DNA of 64,000 nt from Acidobacteriota bacterium (GTDB taxonomy: Bacteria > Acidobacteriota > Thermoanaerobaculia > Gp7-AA8). How positions within the stretch are numbered: the stretch's first letter is position 1; every line of letters begins with the position of its first letter. The notes beneath the pieces were generated by a model. That model was given only the letters and a program-made list of their open reading frames with translations. It ran no database searches and was not told where the DNA came from. Shown here one piece after another: positions 55,422-62,876 of the stretch. The translations under genes were made by a program, and so were the position numbers. Location: NCBI GenBank assembly GCA_003223645.1, contig QHVT01000005.1, positions 62,001 through 126,000 on the forward strand. The letters are read 5' to 3'.

Positions 55422-55801
55422 GCCATTGGCGCTAGCTTGTCCTCGCCGCACCGCCGCGGGTCTCTGCGCACGTGATCCCCGATTGGCGGCGGCAAAGCCA
55501 CCTTCACGACCGATCGGCCGGCTTTCTACCGTGGAAAGGTGTGATCAACATCCTCCTGGCTGCTGGTATGACCTCGACGTCAACGAGCGATTTACCCCGG
55601 CGGCGGTTCGTCGCCACGTTTGATCAGATGGTGCCAACCGTATTTCTCGACCAGCTCTCGGACGCGCCGAATATCGGCCTTCCGTCACTTCGGGCCGCTC
55701 GATGATTGGTGGCTCATCGAGCACCTCGGGCGGCCGGTCCGCTTTCTCATCAGCTGGCGGCACCATCTGATCGTGTGACATGCATTAAAGCTTAGTGCAG
55801 C

Positions 55802-55964
55802 TCCCCGGAAACAGTGTCCGGTCAGCGGGGCGGCGGGGACGCCGCCCGTCCAGCCGGCGAGGACGCCGGCGTTCTATCGTCGGCAACACCCTGGGAACGC
55901 CGGCGTCCCCGCCGGCTGGTCAGGCGGCGTCTCGCCGCCTGCACTGGACACTATTTTGCGGGGA
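55802..55964. mobile_element. MITE-like element, 163 bp
   Basis: Terminal inverted repeats TCCCCGGAAACAGTGTCC (left) and, reverse complemented, TCCCCGCAAAATAGTGTCC (right). The interior is made of GC-rich hairpins (GCCGGCGAGGACGCCGGCG, CAGGCGGCGTCTCGCCGCCTG) and has no ORF. Copy A lacks it: AAGCTCAGCGC there versus AAGCTTAG/ACTCAGCGC at the edges here, which gives the empty site. Confidence 0.8.
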
Positions 55965-55971
55965 AATGTAC

Positions 55972-56174
55972 TCAGCGCTTTCTCACGACTGGAGCCGGAT
56001 CCCCGCCGCCCTCGATCTTCTCGTACACCCACTCCGTCAGGCAGAGATCGAGCTTGTCGGCGCGGCAGTTGGAGTGGCAGACGATCGTGGCCACCTGAAA
56101 GCAGCGCGGGAAGTCGAAGGTCGTCGAGGGGTAGTAGAAGACCGGATCGATGTCGTGACGCCGACAGATGTCGT
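55972..56174 (-). pseudogene. 3' fragment of the PGRP-type amidase gene
   Basis: Encodes about 67 residues (DICRRHDIDPVFYYPSTTFDFP..., CHSNCRADKLDLCLTEWVYEKI) closely matching the C-terminal third of the intact amidase at 42553. The N-terminal two thirds, including the first zinc histidine, are missing. The extreme C-terminus is shifted by an indel and differs. Part of duplication copy B. Confidence 0.9.
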
Positions 56175-56210
56175 ATCGATTTGATGAAGGGCAAAAGGTA
56201 AGCGTCCCTC

Positions 56211-56286
56211 CTTTGGACTGCGGCGGCTGCGCCGCCGCTTTTGTATACGTGTAAAGAGCGGCAGCGTTAGCTGCCGCAGTCCAAAG
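56211..56286. repeat. CTTTGGACTGCGGC inverted-repeat element
   Basis: CTTTGGACTGCGGC at the left and GCCGCAGTCCAAAG at the right, with GCGGCTGCGCCGC and GGCAGCGTTAGCTGCC hairpins inside. A small non-coding palindromic element at the boundary between duplication copy B and the brkB gene. Confidence 0.85.
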
Positions 56287-56314
56287 TGGAACACCCGTTG
56301 CTCACCTACGCAAC

Positions 56315-57388
56315 GTGCGCAAGTATCTGGGGCTCTTCAAACAAACGTTCAAGGAATTCGGCGAGGATAAAGCGACGCGCCTCGGCGCCGCGCTCGCGTA
56401 CTACACGATCTTCTCCATCGCGCCGCTGCTCCTGATCGCGATCGCGGTCGCCGGTCTCGTCTTCGGACGCGAAGCCGCGCATCGCGAGATCTCCGGTCAG
56501 CTCGGCGGTCTGCTCGGACACGAGGCCGCGAAGGGCATCGAGGCGATGATCACGGCGGCGGACAAGCCGAAGACGGGCATGCTGGCGACGATCATCGGCG
56601 TCGTCACGCTCTTCTTCGGCGCGTCGGGCGTGTTCATGCAGCTGAAAGACGCGCTCAACACGATCTGGAACGTGACGACGAAGAAAGCGCACGGCATTCT
56701 CGGCTTCATCAAGGAGCGCTTCCTCTCGATCGCGATGGTCCTCGGCATCGGCTTCCTGCTGCTCGTCAGCCTCGTCTTCGACGCGGCGATCTCGGCGATG
56801 GGCGGCTATCTCAACCGCCGCTTCCCCGGCGGCGAGACGCTGCTGCAGACCGTGCAGCTCCTCATCTCCTTCGCGCTCGTCACCATTCTCTTCGCCGCGA
56901 TCTTCCGCTTCCTGCCCGACACCCATCCGGAATGGCGCGACGTCTGGCTCGGCGCGCTCTTCACCGCCGTCCTCTTCGTCCTCGGCAAACTCGGTCTCTC
57001 GTTCTACCTCGGCAAAGCCGCCTTCGGCTCGACGTACGGCGCGGCGGGATCGCTCGTGATCCTGCTCGTGTGGGTCTACTGGTCCGCGCAAATCCTTTTC
57101 ATCGGCGCCGAGTTCACGCAGGTCTACGCGCGCACACACGGCAGCATGGCCGGCGACACGTCGAAGAAAGAAGCGCGCGCCCAAGCCGACCTCCCCGAAG
57201 ACCGTCCGAAAGAGGCGACGCCAACGACGCTCATGCCGGTGTACGCGAAGCAGAAACGCGGCGGCGGCGTTGCGAAGCTCGCCGCCGGCGGAGCCGCCGG
57301 CCTCTTCCTCGGCGCGCTCGTCGGCGGCGTGAGCACGTTCATCGTGATGCTGAAGGCGGCGAAGAAAGTGCTCTTTCCGCTGCGGTGA
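56315..57388 (+). CDS. YihY/BrkB-family membrane protein
   Basis: 357 residues from a GTG at 56315. KATRLGAALAYYTIFSIAPLLLIAIAVAGLVFG (about 19-51), GASGVFMQLKDALNTIWNV (about 102-120), FRFLPDTHPEWRDVWLGALFTAVLFVLGK and AAGSLVILLVWVYWSAQILFIGAEFTQVYA are the conserved YihY segments (six membrane helices). Family members are putative transporters or envelope proteins; the old name ribonuclease BN is not supported. A glycine-rich hydrophobic segment near the C-terminus (GGAAGLFLGALVGGVSTFIVML) is an addition. A 5'-end remnant of a related gene lies at 49619. Confidence 0.88.
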   Translation: MRKYLGLFKQTFKEFGEDKATRLGAALAYYTIFSIAPLLLIAIAVAGLVFGREAAHREISGQLGGLLGHEAAKGIEAMITAADKPKTGMLATIIGVVTLFFGASGVFMQLKDALNTIWNVTTKKAHGILGFIKERFLSIAMVLGIGFLLLVSLVFDAAISAMGGYLNRRFPGGETLLQTVQLLISFALVTILFAAIFRFLPDTHPEWRDVWLGALFTAVLFVLGKLGLSFYLGKAAFGSTYGAAGSLVILLVWVYWSAQILFIGAEFTQVYARTHGSMAGDTSKKEARAQADLPEDRPKEATPTTLMPVYAKQKRGGGVAKLAAGGAAGLFLGALVGGVSTFIVMLKAAKKVLFPLR

Positions 57389-57404
57389 TCGCGGCTGCGC
57401 TGAT

Positions 57405-57595
57405 GGCCAGCACCAGATGGCGGATGGCAGATGGCGGATGGCGGCTCCGCTGATGGCGGATTGCGGCTGCGCCGATGGCGGATTGCAGCTGCGCTGATGG
57501 CCCCGCCCCCGCGATCGCCATCTGCCATCCGCCATCTGCCATCCGCCATCTGGTGCTGGCCATCCGCGAAGCCGCCCACCGCCATCAGCGCAGCC
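57405..57595. repeat. GATGGCG heptamer repeat
   Basis: Long run of 7-bp units (GCGGATGGCAGATGGCGGAT, GCTGATGGCGGATTGCGGCT) followed by the complementary arm (GCCATCTGCCATCCGCCATC), forming a very long imperfect hairpin between the brkB and TVP38-family genes. Confidence 0.85.
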
Positions 57596-57626
57596 CCCCC
57601 CACAGCGCAGCGTATAAAATCCGGTA

Positions 57627-58301
57627 GTGAGTCGACCGCGAATGCTCCAGTTGATCGCGGGCATTGCCGTGCTCGCGCTCGTCGTCATCGCCATTCGCAT
57701 GCTGCCCGTCGCGGAGTGGCTCGAGGCGTTCAAAGCGTGGGTGCAGGGTCAGGGTGCGCTCGGCTACGTGCTGTACGTCGTCGCGTACATCGTCTGCTGC
57801 GTCTTCGTGATCCCCGCGCTCGCGCTGACGCTCGGCGCCGGCGCGATCTTCGGCTTCGTCGCCGGCTCGATCGTCGTCATCATCGGCGCCACCTTGGGAG
57901 CGATCGTCGCGTTTCTCCTCGCGCGTGGCGTGCTCCGCCGTCGCGTCGAGCGCATCACCGCGAATCACGTGAAGTTTCGCGCGCTCGACCGCGCCATCAC
58001 GCGCGAAGGCACGAAGATCATGTGGCTGGTGCGTCTGTCGGGCTTCCCGCCGTTCACATGGGTCAACTACGCCTTCGGCCTCACCGGCGTGCAGCTGCGG
58101 CCGTACATCATCACCACCTTCTTCGGCATCATCCCCGGCACGCTCGCCTTCACCTGGGCCGGCGCCGCCGGCGCGGCCGCGCTCACCGGCACCGGCAACC
58201 GGATTCTGCTGATCGTGACGGCCTGTGGCGCAATCCTCGTGAGCGTGTTCATTGCACGCATCGCATTGCAGGCGATTCGACGGGCCGGAGTCGAGGAGTA
58301 G
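57627..58301 (+). CDS. TVP38/TMEM64-family membrane protein
   Basis: 224 residues from a GTG at 57627 (VSRPRMLQLIAG). Hydrophobic helices with the VTT-domain core: FVIPALALTLGAGAIFGFVAGSIVVIIGATLGAIVAFLLARGVLRRRV (about 60-107), RLSGFPPFTWVNYAFGLTGVQLRPYIITTFFGIIPGTLAFTWAGAA (about 136-181). DedA/TVP38 proteins act in lipid scrambling or envelope homeostasis. The TAG stop is directly followed by the tandem octamer block. Confidence 0.88.
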   Translation: MSRPRMLQLIAGIAVLALVVIAIRMLPVAEWLEAFKAWVQGQGALGYVLYVVAYIVCCVFVIPALALTLGAGAIFGFVAGSIVVIIGATLGAIVAFLLARGVLRRRVERITANHVKFRALDRAITREGTKIMWLVRLSGFPPFTWVNYAFGLTGVQLRPYIITTFFGIIPGTLAFTWAGAAGAAALTGTGNRILLIVTACGAILVSVFIARIALQAIRRAGVEE

Positions 58302-58398
58302 GCCCGCATGGGCTCATAGGCTCATGGGCGCATGGGCTCATAGGAGCTGCGGCGGACGGATCTATGAGCCTATGAGCCCATGCGCCCATGAGCCTTTC
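58299..58398. repeat. GGCTCATG-type tandem octamer block, inverted
   Basis: TAGGCCCGCATGGGCTCATA units, then the complementary run TATGAGCCTATGAGCCCATG, so the two halves can pair. The first units follow the stop of the preceding gene without a gap. Confidence 0.85.
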
Positions 58399-58440
58399 AC
58401 GGCATTATGCTTGCCGCTTCAATCTCGGAGGAAACACGCA

Positions 58441-61209
58441 ATGAGCAACAATCCCCTCGCCGAATTGGCGAAAACCGGACAGAGCGTCTGGTTCGATCAG
58501 ATGGAGCGCAAGCTCGTCACGTCCGGAAAACTGCAGCGGATGATCGACGAGGACGACCTGCGCGGTTTGACGTCGAATCCGACGATTTTCGAGAAGGCGA
58601 TCGGCGGCAGCGACGACTACGACGGACAGCTGCGGATGCTCGCGTCGCAGAACAAAACGCGCGAAGAGATCTACGACGAGCTGACGATCGAAGACATCGG
58701 CAAAGCGGCCGACGTCTTTCGCCCCGTCTACGAAAAGACGAAAGGCGGCGACGGGTTCGCGAGTCTCGAGGTCTCGCCGCTCCTCGCGCGCGACACCGCC
58801 GGCACGGCCGCGGAAGCGAAGCGCCTCTTCGCACGCCTCGGGCGTCCGAACGTGATGATCAAGATTCCGGCGACGCCCGAAGGCATCCCCGCGATCGAAG
58901 AGTCGATCGCCGCCGGCGTCAACATCAACGTCACGCTCATCTTCTCGAACGACGTCTACGCGCAGGTGATCGAAGCGTACCTGCGCGGACTCGAGCGCCG
59001 CGTCGCGCAGAAGCTTCCCGTCGGCGACATCAACTCCGTCGCCAGCTTCTTCGTCAGCCGCATCGACACGCTGGCCGACAAGGAGCTCGAGAACGAGCCG
59101 CAGCTGCAGGGAAAAATCGCGATCGCCAACGCGAAGCTGGCGTATCAGCTGTTCCAGAAAATCTTCGGCAGCGAGCGGTTCCTCAAGCTGCGCGATCAGG
59201 GCGCGCGCGTGCAGCGGCCGCTGTGGGCGTCGACCGGCACGAAGAATCCGAAGTACAGCGACGTGATGTACATCGAGTCACTGATCGGTCCCGACACCGT
59301 GAATACGATCCCGCCCGCGACGTACGACGCGTTCAAAGACCACGGCCGCGTCATTATGACGCTCGATCAGAACGTCGACGAAGCGAAGCGCGTGCTCGAC
59401 GAGTTCGAAGCGAAAGGGCACAGCCTGAAGGCGATCACCGACAAGCTGACGGCCGACGGCGTGAAGTCGTTCGACGAGAGCTTCGCGCAGCTGATGTCGA
59501 CGATCGAGGCGCGGCGCGACGCCGCAATGCGCGGACTGCCCGAGCGCATCACGCTGCACGGCGTCAACGCCGACGATGCGATCCAGCGCGCGGAAAAAGA
59601 AAAGTTCGTCTCGCGCATCTGGTCGAAGGACGCGAAGCTCTACAACGCGACCGAGGGCGCCGATTTGCCGCTCGGCTGGCTGACCGTGCCCGAGCTGATG
59701 CAGCAGCGCATCGGCGAGATCACTTCCTTCGCCGACTCCGTGCGCAACGATTTCGCGCACATCGTCGTCCTCGGCATGGGCGGCTCGAGCTTGTGCTCCG
59801 AAGTCACGCGCCGCGTGTTCGGTGTGGGTGCCGCTGCCCCCAGCGGCACCGCGACCGCTGAGGGCAGCGGTCGCCACAAGGGCTATCCCGAGCTGCTGGT
59901 GCTCGACTCGACCGTTCCCGAAGCGGTGCAGCTGCTCGAAGAGAAGATCGACGTCGCGCGCACGCTGTTCATGGTCGCGTCGAAATCGGGATCGACCACC
60001 GAGCCGATCATGTTCCATCGCTACTTCTACGATCGCGTGAAGAGAGTGAAAGGCGACCGCGCCGGACAGAACTTCATCGCCGTCACCGATCCCGGCAAAC
60101 AGCTCGCGAAGGACGCGGAGCGCGACGGCTTCCGCAAAGTCTTCCTCAACATGCCGGACATCGGCGGCCGCTACTCCGCGCTGTCGTACTTCGGCCTCGT
60201 GCCCGCCGCGATCGCCGGCGTCGACATCGCGACGCTCGTCGACCGCGCGGTCCACGCCGCGCACGTCGCGGTCACGCCGTCGATCCGCAAGAATCCCGCG
60301 GCACTCCTCGGCTGTGCCATCGGCGGCTCCGCGCTGCAGGGACGCGACAAGCTCACGCTCATCACGCCGCGCCCGCTCGACACGCTCGGTCTCTGGGTCG
60401 AGCAGCTCATCGCCGAGAGCACCGGCAAGGAAGGCAAAGGCATCGTTCCGATCGCGAACGAGCCCGAGCTGCCGGCGGCTTCGTACCAGAACGATCGGCT
60501 CTTCGTATCAGTCCGATTGCGCGGCAGCGACATCACAGCGCGCCTGCGCGAGCTGACCGCGGCCGGACATCCGGTCATCGACTTCGTCCTCGAAGACGCG
60601 CTCGACCTCGGCGAATGTTTCTTCGTCTGGGAGTTCGCGACCGCGATCGCCGGCGCGCTCATCGGCATCAACGCGTTCGATCAGCCGAACGTCGAGAGCG
60701 CGAAACAAAACACGCGCGATCTTCTCGCCGGCAAGATGAAAGTGAGCGGCACACAGATCAGCGTCGATGACAGTGAAGCAATCGCCAAACTCCTCGGCGA
60801 AGCGAAGCCGGGCGACTACGTCGCGCTCATGAACTACTTCGCCGAGACGCCGCAGCGCGACGAGCTGCTCGCGAAAGTTCGCGAGACCATCGCGCGCGAG
60901 CTGCGCGTCGCGACGACGAGCGGCTACGGCCCGCGCTTCCTCCACTCGACCGGACAGCTGCACAAAGGCGGCAAGAACAGCGGCGTGTTTCTGCAACTCA
61001 CCGGCGGCCGAGGCCCTGACGTCCCGATTCCCGGCGACGACAACCTCACGTTCGGAAAGCTCGTGCGCGCGCAAGCCGAAGGCGACTACCAGGCGCTCGT
61101 CGACGAGAAGCGCCGCCTCCAGAGCATCAACCTCGGCGACGACATCGAGCGCGGACTGCAAACGCTCCTCGATCACGTGACCAGCGCGGTGGCGAAGGTG
61201 AAAGCATGA
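58441..61209 (+). CDS. Bifunctional transaldolase / glucose-6-phosphate isomerase
   Basis: 922 residues from the ATG at 58441, with a strong GGAGG site. Transaldolase half (1-380): SNPTIFEKAI, NVMIKIPATPEG with the Schiff-base lysine, RPLWASTGTKNPKYSDVMYIESL. Isomerase half (about 400-915): VVLGMGGSSLCSEV, MVASKSGSTTEP, NFIAVTDPG, FVWEFATAIAG and GPRFLHSTGQLHKGG. It links glycolysis and the pentose phosphate pathway. Residues about 461-480 (VGAAAPSGTATAEGSGRHK) come from a 56-bp palindrome inserted between RRVFG and GYPELLVLDST, at the surface loop before the next strand. Translationally coupled to gnd (ATGA). Confidence 0.93.
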   Translation: MSNNPLAELAKTGQSVWFDQMERKLVTSGKLQRMIDEDDLRGLTSNPTIFEKAIGGSDDYDGQLRMLASQNKTREEIYDELTIEDIGKAADVFRPVYEKTKGGDGFASLEVSPLLARDTAGTAAEAKRLFARLGRPNVMIKIPATPEGIPAIEESIAAGVNINVTLIFSNDVYAQVIEAYLRGLERRVAQKLPVGDINSVASFFVSRIDTLADKELENEPQLQGKIAIANAKLAYQLFQKIFGSERFLKLRDQGARVQRPLWASTGTKNPKYSDVMYIESLIGPDTVNTIPPATYDAFKDHGRVIMTLDQNVDEAKRVLDEFEAKGHSLKAITDKLTADGVKSFDESFAQLMSTIEARRDAAMRGLPERITLHGVNADDAIQRAEKEKFVSRIWSKDAKLYNATEGADLPLGWLTVPELMQQRIGEITSFADSVRNDFAHIVVLGMGGSSLCSEVTRRVFGVGAAAPSGTATAEGSGRHKGYPELLVLDSTVPEAVQLLEEKIDVARTLFMVASKSGSTTEPIMFHRYFYDRVKRVKGDRAGQNFIAVTDPGKQLAKDAERDGFRKVFLNMPDIGGRYSALSYFGLVPAAIAGVDIATLVDRAVHAAHVAVTPSIRKNPAALLGCAIGGSALQGRDKLTLITPRPLDTLGLWVEQLIAESTGKEGKGIVPIANEPELPAASYQNDRLFVSVRLRGSDITARLRELTAAGHPVIDFVLEDALDLGECFFVWEFATAIAGALIGINAFDQPNVESAKQNTRDLLAGKMKVSGTQISVDDSEAIAKLLGEAKPGDYVALMNYFAETPQRDELLAKVRETIARELRVATTSGYGPRFLHSTGQLHKGGKNSGVFLQLTGGRGPDVPIPGDDNLTFGKLVRAQAEGDYQALVDEKRRLQSINLGDDIERGLQTLLDHVTSAVAKVKA
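59823..59878. repeat. 56-bp palindromic element inside tal-pgi
   Basis: TGTGGGTGCCGCTGCCCCCA start, CACA end, two hairpins. One base differs from the element at 27067-27122. With one extra base at the junction it adds 19 codons without a stop. Confidence 0.92.
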
Positions 61210-62618
61210 ACGAGTCGCAGTTCGGAATGATCGGCCTCGGTGTGATGGGCGCGAACCTCGCGCTCAACGTCGAAGACCACGGTTTCTCCGTCGCCGTCTG
61301 GAACCGCGAAGCCGATCGCGTGAAGTCGTTCATCGCCGAGAACAGCGGAAAGAAATTCACCGGCACGACCGAGCTGACGGACTTCGTGCGCGCGATCGCG
61401 CGGCCGCGGCCGATCATGATGATGATCAAGGCCGGCGCGCCGGTCGACGAAATGCTCGACAAGCTCGTGCCGCTCCTCGACGAAGGCGATGTCGTCATCG
61501 ACGGCGGCAACTCCTGGTTCAAAGACACGCAGACGCGCAACGCGCGGCTCGCGAATACGAAACTGCACTTCGTCGGATCGGGAGTCAGCGGCGGCGAAGA
61601 AGGCGCGCGCTACGGCCCGTCCCTCATGCCCGGCGGAACAGCCGAGTCGTGGGAGCACATCCGCCCGATCTTCGAGGCGATCGCCGCGAAGAGCGACTCC
61701 GGTCCCTGCGTCACGTACTGCGGCACCGACGGCGCCGGCCATTACGTGAAGATGGTGCACAACGGGATCGAGTACGGCGACATGCAGCTAATCGCCGAGG
61801 CGTATGACCTGTTGCGAAGAGGACTCGGATGCAGCGCGGACGAGCTGGCGTCGATCTTCGACGAATGGAACAAGGGTCCGCTGCAGTCGTTCCTCATCGA
61901 GATCACGGCAAAGATTTTCCGCGTGCGCGATTCGGAAACGAACGCGCCGCTCGTCGACAAAATCCTCGACAAAGCGGGGCAAAAGGGAACCGGCAAATGG
62001 ACCGCGCAGGTCGCGCTCGACTTGACCATTCCGATTCCGACGATCGCCGCGGCGATCGACGCGCGCGTGCTCTCCAGCATGAAAGACGAGCGCGTTCGCG
62101 CATCATCGATGCTGAACGCCTCCGCACCCGCGCGCCCGGAAAATCGCGATCAATTCATCAAAGACGTCCACGACGCGCTCTACGCCGCGAAAATCTGCTC
62201 CTACGCGCAGGGCATGGCGCTCATCCAGGCCGGCAGCCGCGAATGGAAGTGGGACATCGACATGCGCGAGATCGCGCGCATCTGGAAAGCCGGCTGCATC
62301 ATCCGCGCGAAGTTCCTCGACTCGATCATGCGCGCGTACGAGCGCGATAAAACGCTGCCGAACCTGCTCCTCGACGAAGCCTTCCGCGCCGACATCACGT
62401 CATCCCAACAGGCCTGGCGCCGCTGCGTCGCCTACGCGCAGACAAACGGCATCCCCACTCCCGCGTTCTCCGGCTCCCTCGCCTACTTCGACAGCTACCG
62501 CACCGCCAACCTGCCGCAGAACCTCACCCAAGCCCAGCGCGACCTCTTCGGCGCGCATACCTATCAGCGCAACGACAAAGGCGCGGACGCGCCGTTCATT
62601 CACACGGACTGGGAGTGA
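61206..62618 (+). CDS. gnd: 6-phosphogluconate dehydrogenase (decarboxylating)
   Basis: 470 residues. Rossmann motif GLGVMGANLALNVEDHGF (about 9-26), then GVSGGEEGARYGPSLMPGG (about 126-144), DGAGHYVKMVHNGIEYGDMQLI with catalytic lysine and the substrate-binding segment, and C-terminal AQRDLFGAHTYQR. It converts 6-phosphogluconate to ribulose 5-phosphate with NADPH formation. Start overlaps tal-pgi stop. Together the two genes cover the reductive and transaldol arms of the pentose phosphate pathway. Confidence 0.97.
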   Translation: MNESQFGMIGLGVMGANLALNVEDHGFSVAVWNREADRVKSFIAENSGKKFTGTTELTDFVRAIARPRPIMMMIKAGAPVDEMLDKLVPLLDEGDVVIDGGNSWFKDTQTRNARLANTKLHFVGSGVSGGEEGARYGPSLMPGGTAESWEHIRPIFEAIAAKSDSGPCVTYCGTDGAGHYVKMVHNGIEYGDMQLIAEAYDLLRRGLGCSADELASIFDEWNKGPLQSFLIEITAKIFRVRDSETNAPLVDKILDKAGQKGTGKWTAQVALDLTIPIPTIAAAIDARVLSSMKDERVRASSMLNASAPARPENRDQFIKDVHDALYAAKICSYAQGMALIQAGSREWKWDIDMREIARIWKAGCIIRAKFLDSIMRAYERDKTLPNLLLDEAFRADITSSQQAWRRCVAYAQTNGIPTPAFSGSLAYFDSYRTANLPQNLTQAQRDLFGAHTYQRNDKGADAPFIHTDWE

Positions 62619-62624
62619 GACGCA

Positions 62625-62876
62625 GGCTCATAGGCTCACAGGCGCATAGGCTCATAGCTCTTCTATGAGCCCATGAGCCTCTACGCCTCTGACCCTTTCT
62701 ATGAGCCCATGAGCTCTACGCCTCTGAGCCTTCTATGAGCCCATGAGCCTCTGCGCCCCTGAGCCTTTCTATGAGCCCATGCGCCTCTACGCCTCTGAGC
62801 CTTTCTATGAGCCCATGCGCCTCTGCGCCTCTGAGCCTTCTATGAGCCCATGAGCCTCTGCGCCCCTGAGCCTCTA
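62625..62876. repeat. Long GGCTCATG-type octamer array with 35-bp superperiod
   Basis: Longest such array in the window (about 250 bases). Basic 8-9 bp units (GAGCCTCT, GCGCCTCT, ATGAGCCC) are organised in a higher-order unit of about 34-37 bases starting TTCTATGAGCCCATG, which occurs five times (about 62698, 62732, 62767, 62804 and 62839). The last unit supplies the TAG stop of the phospholipase D gene. Confidence 0.85.

Larger units (their letters stand above)
53704..56174. repeat. Segmental duplication, copy B (interrupted)
   Basis: Diverged second copy of 41913-42742, interrupted by an insertion sequence (53982-55421) and a MITE-like element (55802-55964). Removing both leaves a segment of about the same length and order as copy A, ending with the amidase fragment. 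Apart from the transposase and amidase remnants there is no gene in it. Confidence 0.85.

Noticed and set aside
56315-57388. Ribonuclease BN annotation for the YihY/BrkB protein
   Set aside because: The sequence is a polytopic membrane protein without nuclease motifs; the name is a historical misassignment.
62625-62876. CRISPR array in the octamer block
   Set aside because: Units are 8-9 bp and contiguous, with no unique spacers and no cas genes. The 21-bp minisatellite was rejected as CRISPR for the same reason.
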